Shown one piece after another: positions 23,179 to 35,789 of a DNA stretch of 64,000 nucleotides. The notes under the pieces were generated by a model. That model was not told the origin of the DNA, did no database searches, and saw only the letters and a program-made list of their open reading frames with translations. The translations under genes and the position numbers were made by a program. Position 1 is the first letter of the stretch. Every line of letters starts with the position of its first letter. The stretch is from Utricularia gibba (Eukaryota > Streptophyta > Magnoliopsida > Lamiales > Lentibulariaceae). The stretch spans positions 3,328,501-3,392,500 of the forward strand of contig NEEC01000002.1 of NCBI GenBank assembly GCA_002189035.1, read 5' to 3'.

Positions 23179-24409
23179 AATTTATGTGCTGTGCTCTACA
23201 TGTAAATATGTGCTTCTTTGTGTTTCATGACTTTTATCTGCTGATTGGCTATGTTTATGGAGTATGATTAATGTGACATCGCTTTATCCTTTGTCTATGT
23301 TTCAAAAAGATATTATTGGTTTGGAGATGGGATCATGATGTTATGGGTTTTATCTTTTAAAACCTTTGAAACTTGACAAGTCCTAGAAACTGATTTTTCA
23401 ATCCAATCTCTTAATTTCGTAACTTTCTACTGGGTGCTTGAATTTATGTTATTTCTATTACTGAATAAAGCCCTGCTCCTTAGCTTTCAAATGATTTTTA
23501 TTTAGTAATTTTAAGGAAAGATTCATGAAATATGACATGGTTTTCATTTATATTGTGATATATTATGAGATTAAGGTGCAATATTTTGAAGTATAAAACT
23601 TATAGGGAGCTATGGATGCACACTCCTATATGTCAAGCATACTTGAGGCAACTCCTTTTGGAGTTTTAGTCACCAAATGGTATGAGGCTAAAGAATGGAA
23701 AAAGGGCAAAGAGGCTGCAACCGTATGGAGTTAGTAAAGGGGGTGGCACCCCTTTATTGATTTCATAAGGCCAAAGCCAAAAGGAACTTCTTGATCTTGG
23801 CTTCTAAGGTTGCTAGACTAGAGTTACTAAGATCAAGAGGGTGCAACCATGCACGTAAATGATCACATTGTTAATGGACTCATAATATGTCAAATGTTAT
23901 TGCTTATTCTTGATTTCTGATGAACCTTTATTTTGAATGGATACATACTTGCTCTACATGGTCTTATTGATTAAATGAATTGTATTCAATGTCTTAACCA
24001 CTAATTATTCCAGGTAATGAACGGGAAAGGCAGGACTAGGTGGTGTGATCCAGGTTGTAGGAAAAAGGATCTCATTGCCAATCATTTTGGAGTCTCTTGG
24101 TTGTGGGCCTAACTTGGTCGTTCAGAATAGAGCTCGCATCCAAACTAGTTCTTATGTTTCTAGGTTGTCTTGTGAATTCTTGAAACATTAAGTTTGTGTA
24201 GGGAGTCATGTCAGCTAAACTATTATGTTGTCCACCATGTTGTATAATGGTTATGTGAATTACTTTTATTTTTGCTTAACCTCTTACTATGTGATGCAAC
24301 CTAAAGTAATCCAATCTCCCTATCAATTTAAGTTGGTAGGATAATACAACCTTATGTTCCTTTTTGAGAACATGACATCAAAGTCTAAATTTATAAAGTA
24401 TGAATTTCG
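23179..24409. other. Intergenic sequence within the Harbinger span, unassigned
   Basis: Lies between the 1.3-kb repeat and the transposase N-terminal part. No reading frame or repeat match was recognised, so it may be part of the element's non-coding sequence or a further insertion. Confidence 0.4.
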
Positions 24410-24800
24410 GCCTTCATAGTAGAGGCTATGCTTCTAATATAAGTGATGGTTTGCGATAATCTTCAAACTTAAATTGACCCTGCAGTTGAACAAATTTTCC
24501 ATTCTCAATGCATACACTCCACATTACCAACCATGCCTGGAAAGCCCCGAGATTTTCCCAAGCAAGCAAATGTTCCACGTATTCAATTGTAAGGGCTCTT
24601 AAATATTGTTCTGAAAAAAAAAATATGAATAGCAACGACAAAATGTCAAATACATTAGATAGCTTTTGAATCTCCAATTCGAACATATTCATCTACACTA
24701 TCAGCATAGGAAGCATAAGCTAACATATATATAGCAGCCGCGCATTTTTACCAAAGGCTTTGCCCTAGACGGTCCCTACAATCTACCTTTTCTTAAAAAA
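24410..24800 (-). pseudogene. Harbinger transposase, N-terminal part
   Basis: On the minus strand: DEYVRIGDSKAI (about 24,693-24,658), EQYLRALTIEYVEHLLAW (about 24,612-24,559), and the family block GFPGMVGNVECMH, now reached only through a frameshift near 24,550. These are hallmarks of plant PIF/Harbinger transposases. The C-terminal half lies 3 kb downstream on the same strand, after intervening sequence. Confidence 0.82.
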
Positions 24801-25589
24801 GTTAATCATGACTTTGGAGAGTCTCAATTATTCTTTCAAATAAAGATCTTTTCATTCAAAATCTCTTGTCGAATTGTTCATCTGTGTAAGTTTTGTCATT
24901 GTAAAAATAATCAGTTACCAACATTTCATATTGGCATTGGCCGTGGCTATCTTGAGGTTTCCTATTGCTTCGCATGTGTTTTCATCGTGGATGAAACCTA
25001 ATCCCTGTTGAACAATTGCTGCATAAATCTACATTATCTTCTATGAAAATTTCACTATATGACTTCCAAAAGGTGAATTTATGATGTGAATAGAATTAAA
25101 ATTACATTTACGTTCTTAAATAGACAAAATTTTCAACTACTTTTTTTTATTTTTCCCTATCACTTTTAAATTTTATCTACCACTTTTATTTTCACCTACC
25201 ATTTTTTAATTTTATCTCCACTTTTATTTTCATCTACCATCATTTAATTTTACCTATCATTTTTATTTTTATCTAATAATATAAACTGTACTTACCACTT
25301 TCATATTCACCTAACAATATTATTTGCATCAATGACTTACATTTGAACCTAATAATATTATTTGCACTTGTATCATTTAAATAAAATCCAATGTTTATAA
25401 AAATAAAATAACATAAGTAGATCGAAATGAATCCAAATATTAATAAAATCGAGCAATACATCAAATTTTAAAATAGACAAAACATAATTAAAAGAAAAAT
25501 CATTCCAAGTTCGAAGGATCATCGATATACTTCAATCAATCATTTGAATCGGAGAGATTAGCATAGGCATTATCCTCATTGTCTTTCGA

Positions 25590-25910
25590 AATGTCATGAG
25601 CTATAATTAAGCTCTTAGCCTTTGCAAGAACATGAAATGTCATCTCATACATTTCCTTTTATCCATGACTCATCTTACTTGCATCATTTTGGCACATCTA
25701 CAAATAGAGATAGGTAAAATATGATTGATTATAGATTTCCATCAACTTATTTTTTTCTGAAGCTCATAATGTAAGTTGTTGACAACATCCTTATATTCTC
25801 CAAATGATTTCTCATTGACAGCACTAGTAGAATCCATCAATTGTTTCTCTTGTAATTTACGCTTCACAACCTTTTGTGCTATAGGTCTCTCTTTTTTTTC
25901 AACACTTTGA
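25590..25910 (-). pseudogene. Harbinger ORF1 relic (NAM/Myb-like accessory protein)
   Basis: Minus-strand RPIAQKVVKRKLQEKQ..STSAVNEKSFGEY resembles the C-terminal 'RP.G.K.AK' region of the NAM-associated/Myb-like accessory protein of PIF elements. Upstream of the transposase on the same strand, as the family arrangement requires. Only a short stretch is recognisable. Confidence 0.5.
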
Positions 25911-26045
25911 GAAGATTGCAAAGGTTCAGTAAGTTATCCAATTTTCAAGCTCTCCAACAAACCTTTTCTCATGGCATGATTTGTTACCTTGCAAAAAAGA
26001 TATATACTTAGATGTGATGAAATTTGATTTTAGCAAAATAATAAT

Positions 26046-26215
26046 GGCATGTTTGGTAGGATAAATAAGAGTCTAAATCCTTTGATGTTAATAAATTAGG
26101 ATGTTTGGTAAACATGATTTGATAATCCTCATGATTTCAAAAACACTTCCAAAACATATCAATAAAGGATTTAAAATCAAACATTTGGATACCAATCCAT
26201 CCTATCATACATGCC
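26046..26215. mobile_element. Small MITE, 170 bp
   Basis: Left end GGCATGTTTGGTAGGATAAA and the inverted right end GGCATGTATGATAGGATGGA form terminal inverted repeats of about 20 bases. No coding capacity. It lies inside the Harbinger element, so it inserted later. Confidence 0.7.
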
Positions 26216-26741
26216 CTAAAAGTATATCCACGAACATTCATTTCTAGTCAAAACACAAAACTTCCCAACACTTAATATCAACAAAATCTTTCTTTTCCTC
26301 ACTTAAATATGTACATACATATTTTTAAAAATGATAAAGCCAATAGACATATAAAAATCAGCAAATGTAGAGAAAATCAGAAAAAATCACATAGTAGAAA
26401 AAGAACAAATCTAATGTATAGCATAAAAAAAGCTAAGGATTTAAAAGTAGGAAGGAAAAACAATGAAAAATGGCCTGAAAAGAGATAGAATGTACCTGGA
26501 AGGAGTTCAAAGATAGTAGCAAAGAGAATCTAAGGAAGTAGGGCACATAAGAAGAATCTGAAAGAGTTTAGATGAAGAAAACGTATGATACAGATTCTTC
26601 TAGGCTTTATAAAGTCGTGTTTCTGCAAGGAAATGAGGCTTTTTTAAGTCTCGTTTCCCCAAATTAATGATTGTCCTAAGTTTTATAGTGGTTTTCAGAA
26701 AACCACATCAACATTTTTGGAAACCACTAAAGATGCTCTTA

Positions 26742-27265
26742 GTGTTAGATATCGAAGTTGATGTCTGAGCATGAGGTTTATTAGGATCATGTGATAGCAA
26801 GGGACTTTTCTTCATGATTCATAGGTTTTTTGTGAAGCTCAATATGCTCCAAGTTTTCAAGAAGTTCCATTTGGGTTAACATTCTAATGCACCCAATTAC
26901 AATCAAGGAGGCTATTATTAAGTTATAGGAGGTAAGTAAAGCATTGAAAATAATATCTTATAGATGTTCCTAATCAGAGAGAGCACCCCAATAATCTTAG
27001 TTTCTTGTCAGGTGCTTTGATGGTGTTAGTTAGAAAATCAAATGTCTCATCTAGATTAATCTAGACAAATACAAGGCTTACTAGGTTATTGAGACTTAAT
27101 CTAGTAATATCTTACATTGTGGGCAAATGTAGTACTGCTTTATCAAGCCTTAATACTATGATTGTTACAACGAATGAACACCTTATATTTGAATTATGTT
27201 CAACTCGATTAGGATCGCTTATTTTTATTTGTAGTATAAACAAACAAACACAAACAACATATATG
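26742..27265. other. Intergenic DNA between two DNA transposons
   Basis: No gene or repeat recognised. It ends at the 9-bp target duplication of the Mutator-like element. Confidence 0.5.
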
Positions 27266-27274
27266 TTCGATTAA

Positions 27275-30200
27275 GAGTTAATTTCAAAAACTGATTATAA
27301 TGTTGTCATGTTTTCAAAAATGCGTCATAATGTATAAAATGAGTTATATTCAGTCACAATACTTTTCATCAATTGCAAAATTCAGTCACATGGTAGAATT
27401 AGTAACCAGAGATTATAGAAAGTTACTAAAATACCCTCTCCAATATAATGCACCATTTCCTACAATTTCACCTCATTTGGGCGCGATTTTAGGTGTTGGT
27501 CGAACACCAGAAATTGGCAGAAAATGGGATTGGGTAACAGCGGTGGCTTGCGGAATCACACAAGCGAGTTGCACTTTGAAGGTAAGTTTTTTGGTTTACA
27601 CTATGGCGCAAAAATTATCCGTCGATTTGGGAGACAGAAGTATGTTGATGGTAAGGATACCTACATTGATGTGTTAGATCCGAGAGTTTTTTCATTGCAA
27701 TACTTTCGTGAAATTGCTGCTTCCTATGGCTATGAAAATGCACAATTAGTTAGTGTGTGGATGAAATGTTGCAATGATATTAAGGAAATCGTTAGTGAGA
27801 TTGAGGTTAATGAATGTATTGATATACTAGAAAAAGATGGTCCCTTAGAAATACTACTGGTAGGAGATAGAAATTCCAGCGCAACCGAGAAGCATGATGA
27901 TGATTTGATGCCAAAAAATTTAGGTAATTTATTGTTATTGTTTAATGGCATTATGGTAAATGAATTATGATTTAATAGCATTTGGAATAAACTTTGCAGG
28001 GAACATGTTTGATGAGGTTGGAGATGTGTTAGAAGGCTGTAGAAGGTTACCCAAAGAAAGAGGAGAGACAATAGAAGCCATTGAAGAGCATACTTGTGTT
28101 GAAGGTAATTTATACATACTTTAGCTGTTGGTATTTTTCTATATTGTTACTTTGAATTTTGTGACAGATGTGTTGATTGAAAAGATTGAAAATCTGCTAG
28201 AAGTACGCCACCATGTGCATCAAAAAGTAAGACTATGAAAGCTATGTTTACATTTTCAGTGATGTTTACAAATAAAAGAATACTAACCAAAGATTCTAAA
28301 TCCTTTAGCAGAGAGTTCTTGTTCAACTAAACCGAAACGCAAAAAAATGACTGCGAAAAGAAGTTCTAGAGGTTGGAAAAAGGTTAGTTATATGGTAACT
28401 TTCCTAATTTCACATTATGATTTTTTTCTAAATTTCATAAGATAATATTCTTTTAGGTTGTATTGCAGAGGATAACACCGATCATGGCTCAGGCTGTAAG
28501 TTCATAGATAATGCTATAAGGTGCCACGGTCGAAAAGGAAAAAGCAAGTCAATAGATGGAATTGAACAACAAGATGAACCAGGTGGTTCAGATTCAGAAT
28601 TTTGGAGGGATGAGTTAAATGTGTTTAAGAAGCATAATACAACAAGTGAGGCTCTCGTGGGACAAGGTGCTACCTCTCAACATACATCTATAGCTACAAA
28701 AAAAAGTATGCCTAATATCTTTGAAGATAATGAGGTTGGTATGGTAACTGAAGATGAAGACTTTGATAGTTTAGATAGTGACGAAGATGAGTTACAACAA
28801 GGATGCCAAGCCAAGGTTAGAAGGTTCAACTCAAAGATAGAAATGGCCAATCCTGTTCTACAAAAGGGCCTTATTTAGTAGTAAACAGGAAGCAAAGATG
28901 GCAATTAAAAACAACGACTTTAAGAATGGGAAGGACATCATTTTTTTGACCAACAATCGACAGCGGTTGGCGGCATACTACAGGATCAAAGCATGTAAGT
29001 GGATGATCAATGTTTCGCAGACAAAAAATGACAAAGGATGGACTGTGAAATCATATCATGAGAAGCACACTGCTTGTGGTAGGCTGCGTAAGCTGATGTC
29101 AATGAAATCACGGTGGTTAGGTAAAGAGTATGCTAAGTTTGTTGCCGAACATCCCAAAGTGTCAACGCAAGATTTTAGGAAGCATGTTGTGGCGACCTTA
29201 AAGGCGGATATTTCTAAGGCGCAGGCTCACTGTGGTAGAGCAGCACTTAGTGGGATAGCACGTGAGCAATGGAAAAAACTTAGAAGTTACTTAGGTGAGC
29301 TATGAGTTGTCAATCCGGACTCTCCTATTGTGTTGAAGACAACCGGTGAAACAAATGCTGAAGACAAAAAATTTCAGGGAGTTTCTATATGTTTTGGAGC
29401 CATTAAGAAGAACTTTAAAAACGGTTGTCGTAAATTCATTGGACTAGATGGTTGCTTCTTGAAAGGGCTGTTTGTGGTCAATTACTTACTGCTGTTGGCC
29501 TAGATGCAAATAACTCTGTTTTCCCTTATGCTTTTGCAGTAGTAGAGAAGGAGAATTTTTTCAACTGGAGGTGGTTCATTGAACTTCTAAAAAGGGATTT
29601 AGAAGTTGGCAATGGGAAGTTTTGGACATTCATGTCCGATAAAAAAAAGGGATTAGTTGAATGCTTTGAAGAGTTACTACCTGAAGCAAAAAACCATTTT
29701 TGTGTTCGGCACTTGCACGGTAATATGAAAAGGGCAGGGTTCACTGGTATGGCAGTTAAAAAACTGGTGTGGGCAGCAGGTAGATCATCACGGGTGGAAG
29801 TGTGGAAGCATCACATGAGATGAAAGAAAAATTTCATGATGCATATGAATGGCTTCATAAAAGGGATTCGGTAGAATGGAGTAAGGCATTTTTTTCTCCA
29901 TTTGCTAAGTGTGATGCCCTCTTGAACAACTACTGTGAGTGTTTTAATTCTATGTTACTTGAAGCACGTGAACTGCCTATCATCCAATTGTTAGAGGGCA
30001 TTAGAAATTTGTTGATGATTCGGATTTATAGCATAAGGACTCAATGTTTAAAATGGGAATGCCAGTTATGTCCTAGGATAAAATCTTGGTTGGACAAATT
30101 AGAGGATGATGCAACAGAATACTTTGCAATGCAGAGCGATGAGAACAATTATCAAGTAGTTGGTCCATACATGACTAGAACTGTCAATTTACTAGAAAAA

Positions 30201-31927
30201 ACGTGTAGTTGTGGGTCTTGATAGTTAACTTCATTTCCATGGTGTCATGCGGTGGCTGCAATATGGCGTAAAGGTCAGAAGGTTGAAAACTATATTGATA
30301 AGTGCTACAAGACAAGCGCTTGGATCAGCCAATATCAACACTCAATCGGGTGTGTTTCTAGTGAAGACCTATGGAAGCATTCTGCTGTTCCTTCTCCGTT
30401 ACCCCCAAATTATGCAAAAGGTGCTGATAGGCCAAAAAATGCCAGGAAACGCAATCCTGAAGAGCCTCCCCCAGTTAAAAATCTGAATCGAGCACAAGGG
30501 CTAACAAGGGAGTCCAACCAATGCAGCTCATGCCAACAAGTTGGCCACAACAAACGAACTTGCAAGAAGCTACAAAAAAACTAAGAGCATTTTGTAAGCT
30601 TTCTTCAGCATTTGTTAAACACATTTTTTCTATTCAATTTATCGCTAACATTGTTCTTCATTCATGCCATAGCAAACTCAAGAAAGCACTGTAAACCAAC
30701 TAGTTGGAAATGATACTCTATTTCCCACAGATGATCCAACACCACAGGTAGAAACTACCAACCAAATAGCAGCATTGGGTTCCGCAGATCAGGTATGTTA
30801 TATTAAAACTTATGATTCCAACAATTTTGTGTGGTATACAAAATATGTCATTTTTTAGGTTGCTACAAAGAGGAAACGGCCAGCATCTCAACATCAGCCT
30901 GTAGAGCAACATAAGAAGAAAAAAAAATTGCGGGTAACTAGGCTTACTTTGCTTATTATACACTATTAAATAATGTTCCTAGCTAACAATTTTTTTTGTA
31001 CAGAATACAAAGGTACCACTACACCTGCATCTACACGATTAACTTTTCCCATTTCTTATAACATAAGAGTTGTGAATGCACTGGTGATTGTTAAAGGTAA
31101 CAACAACTATATCACTTTGTCTAATCTTAAAAATAGCTTGAAAAAAAAAATAGTTGCCCACCAACCAAACCATCAACGTTGAGACAATGTTTCAAGGACT
31201 ATGTTTTTATGGAGATTTTGTTGTTGACATTTAAATATATTTTATGTGAATGAGATTTGATCTTTGGCATTTTGACATACTGTAACTTTCCAATAATACA
31301 ATGATTCAATCTATAAGAAATCCAAAATCAAGTTGAATTCGATTATAAAATATTATTCTCATGATTAGCTCTCCATTGTATTTAAAATCATACACATATT
31401 CATTAAGTTATAAAAATAAAATATTATATTGATCTAAATTTATTTTTAAAAAAAGATATGATTAAAATGAGAATGGCTATTTTGAGTTCTTATATTTAAA
31501 TAAAATTATTTAGCTAATCAATACAATGATTAAGACTATCTAGTTATTTAGATTCCAATTATTTAATATTAAAAAGAAAAAAAGATGGTTGAGATTGAAA
31601 ATTATTTAATAGTTGCCCCAGCATCTAATGCCAAATAATTCCATAATTTGTTAATTAGTGGAGGATTTAACACCAATAAAAGCATAGTTTTCTTAATTGT
31701 GAATAAACAATGCAACTTTAGTCATTGCAACTCTTATTTCCTTATTTTTTATTTATTAACTTCAAGGGTATTTTAGTGACTTCCTATAATCTCTGGTTGC
31801 TAATTCCACCGTGTGACTGAATTTTGTAATCGATGAAAAGTATTGTGATTGAATATAACTCATTTTATACATTATGACGCATGTTTGAAAACAAGACAAC
31901 ATTATAACTAGTTTTTGAAATTATCTC
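27275..31927 (+). mobile_element. Mutator-like element (MULE) with long TIRs and target duplication
   Basis: The ends are inverted repeats of about 162 bases (27,275-27,436 and 31,765-31,927) beginning GAG(T/A)TAATTTCAAAAACT. They differ at only a few sites. Flanking 9-base direct repeats TTCGATTAA (27,266-27,274) and TTTGATTAA (31,928-31,936) match at 8 of 9 positions, the usual MULE target-site length. The interior carries an inactivated MURA-type transposase gene on the plus strand. Confidence 0.92.
27480..31000 (+). pseudogene. MURA-type transposase gene, inactivated
   Basis: Parts in order: an N-terminal PB1-like region (27,560-27,780; HFEGKFFG, YVDGKDTYIDVLDP), an acidic linker (28,720-28,800), the MuDR DNA-binding region (28,898-29,300; CKWMINVS, HEKHTACGRL), the MULE catalytic domain (29,380-30,000; FIGLDGCFLKG with the first aspartate, then MSDKKKGL), a SWIM zinc finger (30,204-30,262; CSCG then WCHAVAAIW), and a C-terminal CCHC-like knuckle (30,520-30,560; CSSCQQVGHNKRTC). 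Breaks: TGA at 29,303, a frameshift near 29,460, another near 29,805-29,824, and TGA at 30,219. Several intron-like gaps precede 28,600, as in autonomous MULEs. Conserved blocks are still easy to read, so inactivation is fairly recent. Confidence 0.9.
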
Positions 31928-32125
31928 TTTGATTAATTCAATGAATGAATGCAAATGAGATCAATGTTTAATTATACTCAATTTTGTTTGATTGTAATAT
32001 TAATGTCATATCAAAATATATTATTTTGAATTAATATAAAATATATTATCTAAATCTATATTATAAGTACATTATAATTATTTCTATAATATATAGAACA
32101 TTAGAAATTATTAAGTGTGTTAGAA

Positions 32126-32640
32126 TGATGGTGCCGAAAATTGACATTATATAACTAGAAGGGTAAAAGGACAAAGTAGGGTCCAAAGACATTAAACCTT
32201 GGTGGAGAATCGGAAGAGTGGTTTAAATCGGCAATCCCATTGTATTAATGGGAGTATCCAAACAAATTGGCCTATGGAGTATAAATCTGTCTACAATAAC
32301 CGACAAAGTGACTACATACTTGAAGGGGATATGAAATGGATAGAGTGAGAACCCAAAGGCTCAAAGAGAATCTAAAAACAGCCAATCTGTGGAAATTTGG
32401 AGTAGGTAGCAGCCATATACCTTATATTCCTCTCCATTTCTCTTAGTAAAACAATTTTTTTCAGTGAACTCCTTCAACTTCGTGGTTTTTTGTAAAGCAT
32501 TTTCCACGTAAAAAATCTTCATCCCCCTTACCACATTCATGCTAATCTGAAAATAAAACCAAGTCAGATAAATTGGTTGAACACCAATTTACCCATCAGA
32601 AATTGGCCACTCATCTTACAACCGATTTCTACCCTTAACA
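32126..32640 (+). mobile_element. 5' LTR of a Tat-like Ty3/gypsy element
   Basis: Opens TGATGGTGCCGAAAATTGAC and ends CCCTTAACA. It aligns with 47,859-48,470, which is longer because this copy lacks about 100 bases in the middle. It is followed directly by TTTTGGCACCCACCGTGAGG, the type of primer-binding site used by Tat elements. Confidence 0.85.
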
Positions 32641-35600
32641 TTTTGGCACCCACCGTGAGGCCGATGTAATGCCCCACTCGAGAATCCACAAGCTATTTGC
32701 CGATGTACTGATATGGAAAATCCGAGCACTGACGTTAATGTGGACAACAAGGAAGTGCTTATGTGCAAGGCTAGTCTAACGATGGTAAATTGGAAACAGC
32801 TCAAGGTTTTGATAAAAAAATTTTTTTCAAATATAAAGTCATCATTAGGGTTGAACTCCAATGTACAAGAAGAAACACCGGAAACGACTCCGAGGAGTAG
32901 ATGGGAACCAGTGATGCCAAAGTGCCTAGTAGAGACCGAGACTGATTCAGAGTTTGAGGAAGATCTAATGAAAAGAAAAGGACGTGAGAAAATTATCTAT
33001 GAATGGGGAATGGTTAGGAAGGAAAGCAAAAAGGATGTCCTCAAAAGGATAGAAAGTGAGCTGAAAAATGAATTAGAAGAAATCAGGTTGAGGAAACAAG
33101 AAATCAGCATGTGGACTGACCGAATGATACGGAAATCATGAGGATTTAGGGATGCTGCGATTGATAAGGCTTTCAAGAACAACATTACTGTATTTTGATC
33201 CATTCTCGAATGACTTAATTAAGGAAGAACCAAAGAGGGGATTTTGAATCTAGGATGGTTTCCTGACTTATGATGGAAAGTGAGACCCTATATCCTATGT
33301 GACCGATTTTGATATGAGGATGGTGATGGTACGGCACACTGAAGCCATGAAATGCAAATTGTTTGCTTGTTTGCTCTAAAGAGGAGCAAAAGCGTGGTTT
33401 AAGCAACTAGAACCATGCAATGTGAACTGGTACAAAGAGCTGGTACTGCTTATTGTGACTTGATATATGGTGAATATTGAAACCCGGCCTTCTAAGGTGG
33501 AATTATATTCAATCCGATATGCCACCAAAAGGAAAGATTGAGAAAATTTATTGACTAGTTCAATTGCATGGCATAGGACATCTAATTGGATTGAAAGGAG
33601 AGAGTTGAGTTAATAAAGCAAGCTCTGGGTACTTTCAAGCTGTGGCAGAGTTTGTCGAAATCCCCTTCGAGAAATTTTGAGGAACTGCTAAGAAAGATCA
33701 TAAAATACATTCAAGTTGATGATCATTTGAGGCTTGAAGGAAGAAATCAGATCAGCATGTTGTTGGTCCTACATTGCAATGAGAGAACAAGTCGGATATT
33801 AAGGGAAAACAAGCATCATGAAGTTTATCAAGTGGAGCCTATAAAGGTAAACACTCATTGTGAGATCCATAAAATGGTAGGGCACGATATTGCAAGCTAT
33901 AAGAATGATTGAGCAATATCACACCCAAGTAGCACAAAGTGGTGTAATTCAGAATTCGGAAGCCCGATCTGGGCAAAAGCGAGGACGTAATGATCATTCA
34001 GGTGCTGAAGGAGGAAACCAATAACCAAAGTTCCACAGAAACCCCAGGAAAAAAGGCACCACAACCGTAGAGAACCGGTAATAGAGAAGGAGTGAAGTAA
34101 ACTAGAAAGTTAGCAAGATGACAATCATGTACAAAATAGTACTCCCTATATTCGGGAAATTTATTTGTTATCAAAGGAACGAAGATTAATGAGTCGAGAA
34201 AGTCTAGGAAGAGATATTTTGATGAAGCATGTTGAGAAGAATTCTTTGAGATGGAAAGAATTTGGCCTGAAAGATCCATTTGAGAGCAAAAAAAATTTGC
34301 TTTGGCAAGGGAGATGTTTCAATTGGGCCTGCAATCTAGAATGAACCTCTGGTGATAGCTGAGATCTGTTGAAATACAAAGGTCAAAAGGATTCTTGTTA
34401 ATGAAGGATCCTCCTACCAAATAATGAGGAGAAAAGTTGCCGAGTTGTTGAAATCTTCCAAGGAATAGATTCATTGAATTAGCATGAAGTTATACACCTT
34501 TGATCAAACGGTTCAAATAGTTGGAAAAATAACACATACGGTGCTACTGGACGAAGCCAAATCTAAAGACTAGAGCTCTCAATTTTGGATTCATAAGTCT
34601 CCTATAACATTATTCTCGGCCACTCGGGGATTAATCAATTTGGCATGATCCCTTCAACTATACATTTTAAAATCAAATTCCTAATTTCAAGGGGAACTTG
34701 CACCTTGCGAATATCCATGCTCCAAGAAACCCACAATGATGATGGTGGAGAAGCTGCATAAGGAGCCATCTAGGCAGCCTATGAGATAGGTAGAATACAA
34801 TAAGCTGCAACTTTTGCCTAAAAATTCACCTAAAATAATTGAATCGGCATGGGCATGGATGTCAAATTTGAAGGGAAGTTGATTGAATTGTTAAAAAGGA
34901 ATACTGATATTTTTGTTGGACTCTTGCAGTTTTTGTTGGGATTAAGTGCTCTGTCACAAAATATCACATTAATACCTATCCAAGAGCTCGTCTAATTTGG
35001 CAATAGCAAAGGCATTTCTTGAAAGAAAAATACCAAATAATTAAGAAAAAGACTCAAACTTTTGGATGGTGGTTATGTGCAAGAGATCCAGTATTCAGAA
35101 TGGGTGGTCAATCTTATCATCATACCGAAGCCAGGAGAGAAGTGGAGAATGTGTGTGACTTCATTGATCTCAAAGCCTGTTGTGATTGAGGGAATGAAAA
35201 TGGCAAGGGAAATTGACATCATAGAGTTTGACATTCAAACCAATTCTCGATTAGTGAAGGGACAAGTGTGGAGAATTTGATACTCAAAACTGATTGATGG
35301 CACTATATTGTGGCAAGATGAAAGAACTGGCAAGATCATTCAAAGAATTTACATTGACTCATGTTGCTCAGGCATAGAATATATCGGTCGACAGCTTGGC
35401 CTGATTCGCAGCTTCTAGGAACTTAAAGAAGGCAATGTGATAATCCGGCTTTGAGATCAGCCCTCTGTAGTACTGCAAGCCATTAATCATATATGTCATC
35501 AATCAACAAAAGATGTCTTTCCCAATTGAGCTTTCCTATGGACTGGATGGATTCATATATTAGGTTCTTTTAGATAGGGAAAAAAATCGGTCGATAAGCT

Positions 35601-35720
35601 AGAGACTCAAAAACTCGAAACTCAATCCAAATGATATGTTATAGTCAATGGAGCCCTATATAAGAAAGTCCCTTGTTGTAATGTCATGAGAAGAAATAAT
35701 TCCAAGAGCTCATCACCGAT
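32641..35720 (+). pseudogene. Tat-like Ty3/gypsy gag-pol relic
   Basis: After the primer-binding site comes a 142-codon gag-like frame (32,713-33,141) rich in charged residues, then gag pieces: LGTFKLWQSLSKSPSRNFEE (from 33,630), and THCEIHKMVGHD (33,850-33,890), a variant of the family CEFHxxxGH knuckle. Pol is mostly deleted: only the start of reverse transcriptase (GYVQEI..KWRMCV, 35,070-35,150) and the end of an RNase H (FTLTHVAQ, near 35,355) remain, out of frame. Many stops throughout. Confidence 0.78.
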
Positions 35721-35789
35721 TAATATGAGGGTGAATGCAAAAACCATATCGATACCCGATCTCTATGCCGTAAAATATTAAGGAGTGGA

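Larger units (their letters stand above)
20536..26738 (-). mobile_element. PIF/Harbinger DNA transposon relic, with later insertions
   Basis: Inverted ends: the left reads GCTCATCTAGTATCTTTAGTGG and the inverted right end GAGCATCTTTAGTGG, both continuing into TTT..AAAAATGTTG; the left end has a 7-base duplication. TAA precedes the left end (20,533-20,535) and TTA follows the right (26,739-26,741), the TWA target of this superfamily, though the two flanks are not identical. Inside, on the minus strand and in the expected order, are a NAM/Myb-like ORF1 relic (25,590-25,910) and transposase pieces (24,420-24,790 and 20,940-21,330). A 1.3-kb repeat (21,835-23,171) and a small MITE (26,046-26,215) are nested within it. 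Confidence 0.8.
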
